Origin: Dissophora ornata
Taxonomy: Eukaryota; Mortierellomycota; Mortierellomycetes; Mortierellales; Mortierellaceae
Reading direction: 5' to 3'
DNA: 30,777 nt
Assembly: GCA_025201705.1 (NCBI GenBank)
Contig: MU616918.1
Coordinates: forward strand, 1,248-32,024
Position numbers and translations under genes: made by a program. The number at the start of each line of letters is the position of its first letter. Position 1 is the stretch's first letter. This document shows, piece after piece, positions 20,757 through 30,777 of the stretch. Below the pieces are notes generated by a model. That model made no database searches and was not told where the DNA came from. It worked only from the letters and a program-made list of their open reading frames with translations.

Positions 20757-21242
20757 CTATCTACACGTACACCCCGTGATTATCCAGTCGCTCAGGACAC
20801 CGACCGGCACAAAGAACGCACAACCAATCGCCGCCATCGCAAGATTGCAAAGGTTTGCATCACCACCACTATGAACGCAAACGACACTGTCTTCAGGATC
20901 TTTCGGATCCCGCCTGAACTCCACGTCCGTGTACCTGAATGTGACGCCCAGCAAGAAGAACCCTGCAAACACCGCAGCCAAGTAAAGGACGTTCATGTAT
21001 ATTCGCCGTCTGGGCTGAACAGAGATGTCAATAATGATATTGGCTGTGTAGATCGCTAGGGCGGTCCCGCCGAGGATAATGGCTGCGAGACCTGGCCATG
21101 TTTGAGCGAAGCTGCTGTCCGCGGCAGAGTTGCGCTGTCGAGCGTGGTGATATGTCACAGTGACGACAATATCTGCGATGATGCCGAGGACAATTAGGAC
21201 TTTGAAGATAACGGGAACGAGTAGCATTGTAGTAAGTAGCAA
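20757..21242 (-). CDS. Four-transmembrane MARVEL-like small membrane protein, copy B
   Basis: A single-exon, 161-residue protein with four hydrophobic segments at about 5-32, 48-73, 82-102 and 133-155. It aligns by eye along its whole length with the protein at 10659-11141: FKVLIVLGIIADIVV in TM1, YHHARQ-x(3)-SAAD in loop 1, TWPGLAAI entering TM2, and CVHSGGDANLC just before TM4. The loop before CVH is charged (RRDPKDPEDS), matching the acidic loop of copy A. Identity looks moderate, perhaps a quarter to a third, so the duplication is not recent. Copy B ends in CTCR, adding two cysteines that copy A lacks. Function unknown. Confidence 0.85.
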   Translation of the reverse strand: MLLTTMLLVPVIFKVLIVLGIIADIVVTVTYHHARQRNSAADSSFAQTWPGLAAIILGGTALAIYTANIIIDISVQPRRRIYMNVLYLAAVFAGFFLLGVTFRYTDVEFRRDPKDPEDSVVCVHSGGDANLCNLAMAAIGCAFFVPVGVLSDWIITGCTCR

Positions 21243-21515
21243 AAGGAGGAGGAGGAGGAGGAAGAAGAAAAAAAGCGGAATGGGTTGTAGGGGTTTGGAG
21301 CGACGAAGGGGTGCTTATTACTTTCAAAAGCGACAGCACATCGACTCTTGCATAGTCACACTATTTGCTGGCATGATTGAACAACTGGACCATGAGCTGT
21401 TGACAAATTGCGATTAGGGAACAAAAGATAACGCGGCCGTCATGAAGACTCGCAAGAGCATTGTTACATGGGTGTTTTGCGGTGTTTATATGTGTTTATA
21501 ACAAAATTGATTTAT
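21243..21515. promoter_or_regulatory. Promoter of 4-TM copy B and 3' flank of MKT1
   Basis: Just upstream of the ATG at 21242 the plus strand has a (gga)n/(gaa)n microsatellite at 21243-21275, a pyrimidine-rich leader when read on the coding strand. No TATA box is seen. Confidence 0.45.
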
Positions 21516-24452
21516 CTAAATCTTGCGGGTCTTGACCCAGTTATTAGCATCCTGGAACTCCTGTAGCAGCTCCTTGCTGATCGCGTTCGAGGCTCCCAAC
21601 GACTTGACCGCCTCAAACACTACATCCCAGAACGCAAAACCTCTCTTCAGCTCCTCCTTCACGCCGCCCTCTGCAAGGCTCGACAACGATGTCACTCCAA
21701 TATGTTCCTCCACTTGTTGAACAGCCTGGTCCTTGTTGCTGGTCGCGATATTGTTACTCGTACTGTTCAGCGTCACAGTCTCCAAGTATTCCTTGACCAA
21801 GATCCCCAACACCGTCGAGGGCTCGTACGCAAATGGTAGTTGTGATGCCAACTCTGAAAAGTCCAGCGTGTCCTTTTGACATTCGTTTGCAAGCAACATT
21901 TCCAGGATAAGAGCTTCACTCAAATGGCGGAGATTACGCGTCGCAAGCTTGTTGATACTGTTGAACACCAACAGATCCCGGCTCAAGGGTCCTGCCCAAG
22001 ATTTAGTGCCCTATTTTTTTTCCCCCCCGCGCGACGAGATGTGGTATCGTAACATATGTTAGACGTTTTTTTTTTCCCGTTTTTCAAAGGGACTCACAAC
22101 GTGAAAACAAGGTCATCGAAAATCTCATACCTTGAAATGTGCACCGATTAAACTGGCTGCCCTAGAGACAAGTCGTACTGCCTTTGTTGCAGCCTCATCA
22201 TCGAGGGCAGGCTTCTTGGTATAGTTCTCGCTATAAGGTCTAGACGTCAACAGCTCTGTCCTGACCAGCTCCAATGCAACAATGAGCGCATCCTGGAACT
22301 CGACTGGTGTTGTCGATTGTGTCTTAAAAGCATCGAGGACTGCCTTTCCATAGGGTGATGGAACATGAGAAACCTCGATAAATGATCGCAGCTGCAGGAG
22401 CTTGGAAAGGTGTCGGGTCTGAACTTCAGCAAGAGTTGCGAGAGGTGCGGGCTTTTCAGCGCCATTAGCCAACACCGTGGCAGAGGCGTCACTAGCATTG
22501 GCCACTAAGCTCAAGGCAAAAGTGTAGTTTGGGATAACGATCTAGAGAATAGAACAAACATAAAAAAAAATAAAAAAAGAGGTCAGGAAGCAGTTCCGCG
22601 CTCCAGGAAGATAAATATGAAGAGAAAAGCATGCTTGGGCTATTTTGATGAACATACTCCAGCCTTTTTGAGTTCCTTTTCCACTGACTGTTTTCCTGAC
22701 TTCCAATTGGAAATGGCCTCAACACTAACAGGCACATTGTCTGCCTTGATAACATGCTCCGTCGTAGGGGAGTTATGTTCGTGCCAGTGAACAACCGAAA
22801 TCTTGCGGTGGAAGAAAGGGTTGAGCTGGGACTGCATCAACGACATTGTCTGTGCCTTCATCTTCATGATGTCTGTTGTCAAAAAGTTCCGGTACTCTTC
22901 TGTCTCGCCATTGCACAAAGGTGGGTATTCCACACCATAGCTACAGAGCAAGGTGTTCAAAGTCGAATCCGCGATCAAGCCGCGGGAAATATAGTAATAA
23001 GCCTCATCTGGGAGACGGTAGCCAATGAATTCATGGATATCTGTAGGCGCTTGTTGGGCATTCATTGGTTCCACATGTCCTTCGCTGGTTAAAATAAGGT
23101 GATGCTTCAAGGCGCATCGCATCCTGCAGAACAAATCGACATAATTGCTCTTGACGACCTATGATCACGAAAGATAGGCGCCAATTTGAATTAGTCGGAG
23201 ACCCTTTTAATCAGACAGTGAATTTTTTTTTTTTCAAATCCTCAGTAAAGGTGGTCAGATCAAATACCTGCGGAGAGTCTGCATACGCCTTCACAAAGTT
23301 AAATCCGGTCCTGTATTGCTGCAGCTCATTAATACTCTTGAAATAAAAGGCGCCTTCATCAGACAGTGGTGGGAACAATGGGCAGAGATAACCCCCAGCA
23401 AGAATGCAAAGATCCAGGAATTGGTCGTCGGATAGCACCAGCTCCTGAAGGAGAGTTTTTTTGGAGGTGAAGGAGAAAGTTTGCTTTGCAAAGTCGATAG
23501 AGGTGATCACGCGATCGACATCGAACATTAACAGCTCTGATCCGGCGTAAATCGCGTGGATGATCTGCTTTGGGTTGCGTTCCATGTACACAAGCTATAG
23601 AAGGCCCACACACGAATAGGTAAAGAGTCAGAGAGAGAGTGGCAATATCTGGTGACCATCTTTTCTGCTTCCTGATACCACACTGCATCAGACCAAGATC
23701 TCTGCATACCTGTGCTCCTGCGTCATAGGGTGCTCTGATATAGTCAACATTGTGCTCCTTCAAGATCCTGATGACAATATGGATCAAGTCGGAAAGGTGG
23801 ACGGCAGGAAAGGTGCCCCAGGACGAGAGCGCAAGATCCATCTTTCCCGCGTTAACAGCATCCCATGCAGTGTTCCTTGTTGCGATTTTCAAGTCGTCGT
23901 CGACATTTGGTTTGTCCTTACGAATCAAGGCGAGTCCGGAGAACACGAAGAGAGGGTGGATTGAGGCAGCCCTGAAAAAGAAATAGGCAAGCAAGCGAGC
24001 AATTGCTTCTTAATAAAGGGACAAAACCGATCAACGGGCAATTGGTCGAGATAGTAGCGGTTGGAATGACATACTTGAAGCCCTCGAGCTCCTTCTCAAT
24101 GGCTTTGCGCATACAGGAGGGAGTGCCGCCAATCCCAGCCAAATATTGCTCTGACGAGTCCTGGAGGATCTTTTTGAGCCACACGTTGCCATCGATGCCA
24201 AGCCGAATGTCCTTGAGCATCGACAGAGGCTGCACCAAGGTCAGATCCTTCTGATTTATGTAGACTGTAGTTCATTCGACGAAGAACAGGCGGTCCTTGC
24301 TGGTTAGTTGGCGGTTAGGGAGGTCTATGACGCGACTCGAGATGTGACAGGAGACAGGAAGCATCGAGGGGGGTGGCGTGTTGGTGGTGAACTGCTGTTG
24401 GGACTCTGAAGTGGCGAAGGGCCAACTTACCGTCGAGATGTCGCAAAGGCAT
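21516..24452 (-). CDS. MKT1: MKT1 homologue, XPG-like post-transcriptional regulator, seven exons
   Basis: Exons 24452-24431, 24264-24075, 23971-23710, 23594-23268, 23158-22658, 22541-22131 and 22010-21516 give 735 residues. The start MPLRHLDVYINQKDL continues to LKDIRLGIDGNVWLKKIL, then FVFSGL and APYDAGAQLVYMERN, the XPG N/I nuclease-like fold of Mkt1. Further on come SIDFAKQTFSF and a helical middle, IHEFIGYRLPDEAYYYISRGL, and a C-terminal block GTKSWAGPLSRDLLVFNSI typical of the Mkt1 C-terminal domain. Some nuclease acidic positions look replaced (GIDGN; ApYDAGAQ lacks the usual EAEA), as in yeast Mkt1, which works with Pbp1 in mRNA regulation instead of cutting DNA. The cytosolic role is inferred from the family. 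Exon 1 codes only seven codons plus one base; all junctions are GT-AG and in phase. Confidence 0.92.
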
Positions 24453-24812
24453 GATGGTGCTGAGAGAATGAATATGTTGAGGATGGGATGAAGTAATGGT
24501 AGCCAGGCCCGCCAGGGGGCTTCAGCGTTCAAGGCGCGCACTGCACGCCCGCGAGCAGAGGATCTGCTGTGGCTTGCATTGCTCTTAAGGGTGCATTCTC
24601 GACGACTCGACGCGACCTTGGGGGAATCCTCTGGCTGTATCCAGCGCGAAAAGCGATAGATCCGGTGCTTTGCTGCAACCGGTGCCAGATCGCATCTTGG
24701 AGCCCTAGACTCCCCTAATACATGCATCCAAGTCTCGTTATGGAAGAATGTCGAGTGCTGCCACGAGGGCCTTTATCGTCCACATGTTTTATTTTACATA
24801 TCAAGCATAGAC
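24453..24812. promoter_or_regulatory. MKT1 promoter and SEC66 3' flank
   Basis: About 360 bp between two minus-strand genes. It is GC-rich near 24500-24560 and has no recognisable gene or clear TATA box. Confidence 0.45.
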
Positions 24813-25489
24813 CTAGCGAGTTGCCTTTTTCTTTGACTGCCGTGGAGACGTTTTCTTTTTGTCGGCCTCCTCCTCAGCCAGCAGTTCTTGCAATGCTTTG
24901 GCACGTTCGCGCTCCTTACGTGCCACCATGTTCTTTTCATTTTGTACCCTGGCATGTTCCTTGCGTTGTTCCTCGATTGCCTGCTGACGTGCCTCCTCTT
25001 CCTTCTTGACCTTCATCTCGCCTTCCGTTTGCTTTGACTTTTCGTGCTTAATCTAGTATTCATCGTCACCATCATCATCATTAGTAAAAAAGATATAGCA
25101 AGTATGAACAATCGCACCAAGGAACGCTTGTGGAATCAAACGTTTTTTTTACCATGTCGTTGGCAGTCTGCAGGATGGTTTGACCCCAGCCCTCTTTGAA
25201 CGTGTTCGCCTCTGCAATAACAGCCATGATCTCCTGCTCAAGATCCTTCTCCGAGACTGTAAACTCCATCCAGATGTCATCGCCTACAGTCCCCTGCTTG
25301 ACCAAATTCGCTAGCACCGGTTTGTCTTCTCTCATCGATAGTACACGGACGACAGCTTCCATTGCTCGACGCAATAGCGCAGCCTTCAACTGCGTTTCAG
25401 TTGCCTCGGGTTCTGTTTGTTGAAGGAGTGCAATGTATTTTGAACGGGCTTCATTCTCGGGAAACCAAGGTTCGGCATCGTTGATAGCT

Positions 25490-25525
<36 letters not shown>

Positions 25526-25721
25526 TGGTTAGCGAGAGTTGTGGGGTTAGGAGACAGTCCTGTGCTTTTCTTTTCGGAGGTCCCGGGAATAATGGCTGCG
25601 CGCAAAGGCTTTGGTGTGTACACAACCAACCTAGTTTTCTGTTCTTCCAAAAGTAGCCAAAGATTCTCATGGAGAGAATCCAGCCTACGATGTAGGTGAT
25701 GGCAAGCCAGACTGATCCCAT
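24813..25721 (-). CDS. SEC66: SEC66/SEC71-like subunit of the Sec63 translocation complex, three exons
   Basis: Exons 25721-25631, 25487-25153 and 25052-24813 give 221 residues. One transmembrane helix lies at about 4-22 (SVWLAITYIVGWILSMRIF). The cytosolic domain then has the family pattern: EPWFPENEARSKYIALL, QLKAALLRRAMEAVVRVLSMREDKPVLANLVKQG, VGDDIW, EKDLEQEIMAVIAEAN and FKEGWGQTILQTAND. The last exon adds a Lys/Glu-rich coiled coil ending KKKATR. Sec66 (Sec71) binds Sec63 and Sec72 at the ER for post-translational import. Intron 1 (25630-25488) has a GTTGGT donor and ends in 33 A followed by TTAG, instead of a pyrimidine tract. A rival reading treats the A-run as a poly-Lys stretch inside a longer exon, but then the transmembrane segment is lost and the frames do not join. 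Confidence 0.88.
25492..25524. repeat. Poly-T run of 33 bases (poly-A on the coding strand)
   Basis: An uninterrupted homopolymer sitting 3 nt before the splice acceptor AG of SEC66 intron 1. It is a likely site of length variation and sequencing error. Confidence 0.95.
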
Positions 25722-26658
25722 GTCTCTATGTGTTGTATGGCGGTTGAATGTGATTGTTCAAGAGTGTTTGTTGTTGGAAGGGTATGGAAGCAACGGAAAG
25801 GGGGGGGGGGCGCAACGCTTGTTTCATCCATGCTGTGGTGGTAGTCGCGCGACGTGGCACCCAAAAACCGTGTTTGCTGGGACGTGCAATTAGAGAAATA
25901 GCAGTCAATTACAAATACTGAAAGTTGGTGGCAAAACCATCCATCCCTTGCCTTGTGTCCGGATAATCGTTTCCTGACAATTGTCGCGGGCTTGCAGCTC
26001 CACAAAGCGAATGCCGAATGTTTCTCCCTATCCCTCCGCGAAATACAGTACCACTCTTGGCTTCCGGACAATCTCGACTATATACTGTAGTACTACTGTG
26101 CCTGACGAAAAGGGGCCATCGTTCAGTTTGTTTGTTTAAAAAAAAAAAAAAAAAAAATTAAACAACAAAAAATATAGGGGATGGGTCCACAGGCATGACC
26201 TCTACGCGATCTCATGACGACCTGGCCATGCTTGTTACTTGTGCCTGCATCGAGCATGCTGTCGCCAGCACCGATGGACGGTATGGACAAAAGGTAAAAG
26301 GTAAAATGGCCTGATCCAATAAATAGAGAACGCAGCAGCATGTCTTTTTTTACCCTCGTCCTTTCATCCCACCCTCTTCCCCCGCACTTTTGTGATTCTT
26401 TTTTTTTTCCTCATCCCTCAGAGACTGAGAAAAAAAAAACAAAGTGTTCTGCTACTTTTCCACCTCTCCACAGTTGTAACGTTTGTCGAGGCACCCCAAT
26501 GCACCCTCTCCTCTTTACGACATCAACTGCTTAATGACCATTTTTGTATCTTTCAACCTATCCATGTCCATATCCCTTTGAACGACCATCTACTTTTTTT
26601 TTCTCTTCTTTGTATCTACCTTGTAAATATTATTTATATCCCACTTTCCATTTCAACA
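25722..26658. promoter_or_regulatory. Divergent promoter region between SEC66 and the DUF4203 gene
   Basis: Contains an 11-G run at 25800-25810, a 20-A run at 26138-26157 and a pyrimidine-rich leader at 26346-26480 before the ATG at 26659. Short open frames on both strands have no recognisable domains. No gene is supported. Confidence 0.55.
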
Positions 26659-28365
26659 ATGATGTCCGCTGCCACATACTTCGGCTCTCGCGTTGCGATC
26701 GCAACATGGATCCTCTGTACTTTGTGGAGTTTGCAATCTGTCTCTGCAGCGCCGTTACCCCAGGCCTCAGATGATAAATCATCGTCCACCAACAGTACCA
26801 ATAGTACAGCGATTGATCCCTTCTCCACCCCAGAGTATTTGGGTAAGAACAATAGCTATTAATCTATTAGCGGGGGACCACGCCAACCCTGAACACTCTT
26901 GATCGAGAACTGATTCACGTATTAATGTCTGTCTTCCTGATCCAACCTGTTTTTTTTTTTGACAGAACCTTCGACATTCACCTGGGAGCAATGCATCTAC
27001 GGACTCTTGTACCTGTTCTTTGGTGGCGTCGAAGTTCTGCACGGATACAAGTACATTCGTTTGACGATGCTCCTGGCAGGTTACTTGGTCTGGTGTAAGT
27101 CGGCAGCGACGTATTTATCTGACCTCTCGTTTTTGAAAATGGTCAACAACTAAAAACGCGTGTCTATCCTCACTCCTTCTGAACATTAGCGAGTACCGCC
27201 GTGATGATTATACTCATTGTCAATATTAACACTGGAGTGTACGACTCGACAGGAGTTTACTTTGGTTTGTGGCTCCTTGTCGGTATCGTTGGAGCCGTCC
27301 TCTCATTCTACCTATGGCACGTCGGCATCGTCTTAACTGGCGCATATGCAATGTATGATACATCCACTCACTTTTACCTGCACTCGTTTTTACGCACCAA
27401 TGGGCTGTCATATCCTTTCGTTTTCTTTTACTAGCAAAACGCTTACTCTTATTCTCTGTTCGCTGCCATGGAATAGGTTTGTGCTGGTGGCTGTGATATT
27501 TACAGCGGCTAATGTCACAGACTATACTTTCCGTTACACCTTCATCGGAATCTGTGTTGTTGTGGCCGGATATCTCACGAAGAGATATGAACGATACGCT
27601 GTGATCATAGCCACGTCCTTTGGTGGCGCGTACCTTATGATGTTTGGACTCGACATGTTTGTTCAGGACGGATTCAGGGCCTCGTTCGATGTGATACTTT
27701 CGCAAAACTCTAATGCATTCCATCCTGATGCCGGAACCTGGGTCATGGTTGCCTGTATACCTATCATTGGCGCCTTTGGGATTGTCTGGGAGTTGAAACA
27801 TCATGAGGAGCCAGTGGGAAGTTGGTGGTTCGGTCATGGTGCTAGGCCGCTGCCCCCACTTCCTGGTCAGAAACCCGCAAGAAAGTGCTGTGGAATCACA
27901 TTAGCGAGATCAGCAAAGGACGTGGAGAAAGCAGGAGGAGAACCAGGCGATTCAACCGCGGGACTCACGGGTTCAGCAGCGACATTGGTGCCGCCGCCGA
28001 CCAAGACTGGCAAACTCCATTGGGCTAACTGTTTTCCCTGTTGTGGAAAGCGGGATAAAGAGACCAAGAAAATGTCTGCTGATGAGACGATGGCATCCAT
28101 AACTGACGGAGCAGCCCCGACGGCTACTGATCTAACCGCGGTGGCGACGTCTAGCGCGCCAGCGCAGATGACAAAGGACGGCGAGACCATGGACGAGAAA
28201 CCAGGTTCTTCTCCTTCGACTGAAGCAGGCTCAAGTGCCCCTCTGCCATTTGAGAAGGAGAATTATGGGTTGGGACACGAGACCATTGGCCACACTGGAG
28301 TGCACAAGGTTGTCATCCAGCGCGAGGAGCGCGAGTTTAGCCTTGATGTCGACGAGCGGCTGTAA
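26659..28365 (+). CDS. Multispanning membrane protein, DUF4203/TMEM198-like, four exons
   Basis: Exons 26659-26842, 26966-27094, 27190-27352 and 27477-28365 give 454 residues. A signal peptide (about 1-31, WSLQSVSAAPLPQ) precedes a short lumenal segment with possible N-glycosylation sites (NSTNST). About seven hydrophobic helices follow, from CIYGLLYLFFGGVEVLHGYKYI through GLWLLVGIVGAVLSFYLWHVGIVL and YTFIGICVVVAGYLTKRYERY to VMVACIPIIGAFGIVWEL. The glycine-rich helix pattern is that of the DUF4203/TMEM198 family. The cytosolic tail (about 150-180 residues) is Ser/Thr/Pro-rich and has two CC pairs (RKCCGITL, CFPCCGK) that could be palmitoylated. It ends in the basic/acidic stretch VIQREEREFSLDVDERL. 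Localisation to plasma membrane or vacuole is a guess. The junction at 27352/27477 is the least certain (GTATGA donor). Confidence 0.85.
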
Positions 28366-28695
28366 AGTAGTCTAGCGTGGAAATAACATGTATACATCGC
28401 AACAAACTAAACCTATAGTTCTGGGGAAAAAAAATGAGGAGCGAGATGTGGTCCTTTTATGTGCTGAATGCGCGGATGTTATTGATCTATGCCGACCAGC
28501 AGTCAGAGTTTTCGCCTTGCTGGGCAAAGGACCGCGTGCAGCCTGATTGGCCCAGCGATATAACCCACGCCCCACAAAGGGACACCGCGCGAGCTGCAGT
28601 CGGCGAGCGAGGAGGTGAAGAGGGGAATCTTCTTTTCTCTCTGCATTCCAACATTCCTTGCTCTGAATCTTGCTCATCGCCCATTGCTGTCCATC
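28366..28695. promoter_or_regulatory. Promoter of the class V PLP enzyme gene
   Basis: A 330-bp interval. gatataac at 28557-28564 is TATA-like, about 135 nt before the ATG at 28696. No gene is seen in it. Confidence 0.4.
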
Positions 28696-30279
28696 ATGGC
28701 CAACCTCACTCCACTCCCAACACCCTCCAACCCCGGTCCCTTTGGCCACAAGCAGCGCAAGAACTTCTTCTTCCCCGAGGGCAAGACAGAGTTCAACCAT
28801 GGCTCATACGGTATTTGCGTCCCCCCCCCGTTGTCGCCCAATTGTTCACCGCGCGTTTATCCACAAAAAGCCATGGCTGTTTAGGAACTTACGCGCTCAA
28901 TCAACTCTCAATTGCCTGAATTCCCAGGCACCTTCACGCGGTCTGTCCAGGAAAACATGATGAAGTGGCATAATTTCGCAGAGGAGAATCCAGGTAAACG
29001 GCCCTTTTTATACATTTGTACATTGCTCTCTTTCTCTCCCTCCGCTTCGTTCATATTACCTCAGGTACCCTTCCTAATACAACCCACTGCAACGCATTCC
29101 AATCATACAGATCGCTGGGTCCGTCTGGACCTCAAGCCTGCGCTCAGAAAAGTGCGCGCCCAACTTTCAGAGCTCATGAACTGCGAAACCGACGACGTCG
29201 CACTGGTCCAGAACACCACCACGGGTATCAATGCCGTCATGCGCAGTATCGACTTTGTCCCCGGAGACAGGATCCTTCAGCTCTCGACGGGTTATGTCAA
29301 CGTCGACAGGACAGTACACTTTATCTGCGATACTCACAAGGACGTGGAGATTGTTGAAGTGCCTGTGGTGATGCCCATGACGGACCAGGAGATTGTGTAC
29401 CAAGTCGAGAAGACTGTCCAGGAACATATTGCAAAGAACGACGGAACCAGGATCCGTTTGGCGGTGCTCGATTGGATCTCATCTGTTCCTGCAGTAGTCC
29501 ATCCTATCAAGGCTTTGACTGATATGCTCAGATCGTATAATGTTCTGACCTTGATTGACGCTGCGCACGTTATTGGACAGCTGCCCATGGATTTGACCTT
29601 TTTGAACGCGGACTTTGTCATCACAAACTGTCACAAGGTAAGGGCTTTGCTTTATTTTTTTTATTTTTTGAAGGGTCCTGAGTATAAACGAATAGGGTTT
29701 ATTACATACACCTTTTTAACAATTTTTTTTTGAAAAAAAAAATAGTGGATGTATAGTGTACGAGGATCAGCCGTGCTCTATGTCGCCAAGCCCTACCAAA
29801 AGCTGATCCACCCAACAGCTATCCAAGGTGACTACAAAACAGGATACGAGTACGAGTTTGCCTGGAACGGCACCATGGACTATTCGACCATGCTCTCGAT
29901 CGAGGGTGCCTTTGAATTCCGAAAGCCCTACGGCGAGAAGGCCATCATCCACTACTGTCACAAACTCGCTGTTCATGGCGGCAAGGCCATGGCTGATATC
30001 TTGGGCACGAACGTGTTGACGCCTTATGAGCACCAGGTGGGCAACATGGTCAATGTCCGGTTGCCGATCAAGAACATTAACCACCCCAAAATCGAGACGC
30101 CCGACTATTTGATCCGACTCTTGTTGGACAAATACAACCTGTTTGCACCTAGCTACAAGCACGGAGGCTACTTCTGGACCAGAGTTTCGGCCCAAATCTA
30201 CCTGGAGCTGAGCGACTTTATCCACCTGGGGAATGTTTGGAAGGAGGTGATTGAGGACTTGAACGCAGAAGAGAACTGA
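28696..30279 (+). CDS. PLP-dependent class V aminotransferase-fold enzyme (isopenicillin-N-epimerase / Egt2-like), four exons
   Basis: Exons 28696-28810, 28928-28993, 29111-29637 and 29746-30279 give 413 residues. The N-terminus NFFFPEGKTEFNHGSYGTFTR is the substrate-loop motif of this group. NTTTGINAVMRS is the phosphate-binding segment, LTLIDAAHVIGQ gives Asp210 for the pyridine nitrogen and His213, and NCHKWMY supplies the Schiff-base lysine K236 as the last codon of exon 3. The C-terminal domain is complete (YDYLIRLLLDKYN-like to GYFWTRVSAQIY). Relatives include isopenicillin-N-epimerase-like proteins and the Egt2 cysteine-sulfoxide lyase of ergothioneine synthesis. Which substrate applies here cannot be told, and no other ergothioneine or beta-lactam gene lies nearby. 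The cytosol is likely, since no signal is seen. The last intron ends in an A-rich stretch before TAG. Confidence 0.9.
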
Positions 30280-30777
30280 TGTTTGATGGAGTATGTGTTA
30301 CTTTTGATGCGGGACCAATGAGAAAAATAATAAATTTGCCTTTGGAACCACAGCCCAAAATGACACAACCCAGGGAGAGAGAGTGCAAAAGTAGTGCTAT
30401 TTGAGGTGTCGTTGCCCAGTCGAGTGCCACGACCAACAACGATACGTGAAAACAGGTTCATCTCCATTTTCTTGCGCTCACAGCTCCAACTGCTTGTCCC
30501 AGCTGGACAGGAATTGCTCAAAAAGGCTACAATTATGGCAAGGGAACAAAGATAAACCCTCCCGCACCCCCAGACCATCATCCTCACTCTATTGACATCC
30601 CGCTCGATCTTGCGGCAGCTTCCTTCCTCTCTCTCTCTCTTTTCCTCGTTTCTTCGTATCTTCTTGTTTCTTTTTTCTTCTTTTCTTCTTTTCTCTACTT
30701 GTTTGTCCTTGCTCTGTTCTATTATTGTCCCGCCTCACTCCCTGTGACGCTGTGAAAAAAAACATATCCCCCCCCCC
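30280..30777. other. Right-end intergenic with pyrimidine-rich tract
   Basis: AATAA-type signals near 30326-30331 fit the 3' end of the PLP enzyme gene. From about 30619 to 30722 the plus strand is almost all C and T (ttcctctctctctctctt, then ttcttttcttc units). This resembles the leader/promoter of a plus-strand gene beginning beyond the window. The window closes with a C-run. Confidence 0.5.

Noticed and set aside
25081..25650. 189-codon frame with a poly-Lys run as the SEC66 start
   Set aside because: It lacks the family's transmembrane helix. The ATG at 25721 with an intron over the A-run gives the helix and joins in phase.
1..30777. tRNA, rRNA, CRISPR array, transposon ends
   Set aside because: Scanning for B-box-like GGTTCRANNCC, regular spacer arrays and terminal inverted repeats by eye gave no convincing candidate. 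The short palindromes found are isolated.

Overview
This window looks like nuclear DNA of an early-diverging filamentous fungus, most likely Mortierellaceae (Mortierella, Linnemannia, Podila group). The reasons are compact genes with introns mostly of about 80-170 nt (GT...AG, CTNA-like branch points), dense poly-T/poly-A runs between genes, and two neighbouring NACHT genes of a type I associate with that family. The assignment comes from recognising protein families by eye; no search was run. No tRNA, rRNA, CRISPR array or transposon was seen.

Left third (1-8588, all minus strand): two adjacent STAND/NLR-like genes. The one nearer the edge (from about 4257 leftwards, running off the window) encodes a TPR-like start, an ARM-like helical domain, a NACHT NTPase, and C-terminal HEAT repeats that are nearly identical at DNA level (99-bp units). 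The second (8588 down to about 3910) shares the ARM-like and NACHT plan. It has two in-frame TAA codons, an Asp/Ser repeat expansion and a frameshift before a pentapeptide-like remnant, so it looks like a decaying paralogue. A gene-poor 2-kb stretch follows (8589-10658).

Middle (10659-21242): a single-exon 4-TM protein (+); a disordered charged protein (-); a five-exon YPK/Gad8/SGK-type AGC kinase with a C2-like N-terminus (-), divergent from an eight-exon membrane-anchored SLP-like phosphatase (+); a SAM-domain protein with a C-terminal tail anchor (-); and a second 4-TM protein (-) that is a clear paralogue of the first.

Right third (21516-30279): a seven-exon MKT1 homologue (-), a three-exon SEC66/SEC71 homologue (-), a four-exon DUF4203/TMEM198-like multispanning protein (+), and a four-exon class V PLP enzyme of the isopenicillin-N-epimerase/Egt2-like group (+). 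The window ends in a pyrimidine-rich stretch that looks like a promoter or 5' leader. Exon structures were assembled by hand from splice signals, reading phase and conserved motifs; the total coding length of every multi-exon gene listed as complete is divisible by three.

Apart from the NLR pair, the genes look like ordinary, functionally unrelated housekeeping or signalling genes. The most interesting material is the NLR pair with its repeat-based sensor, the two 4-TM paralogues, and several splice oddities: a 20-nt micro-exon, a GC-AG intron, a 33-A run at an acceptor, and a 28-bp palindrome inside an intron.
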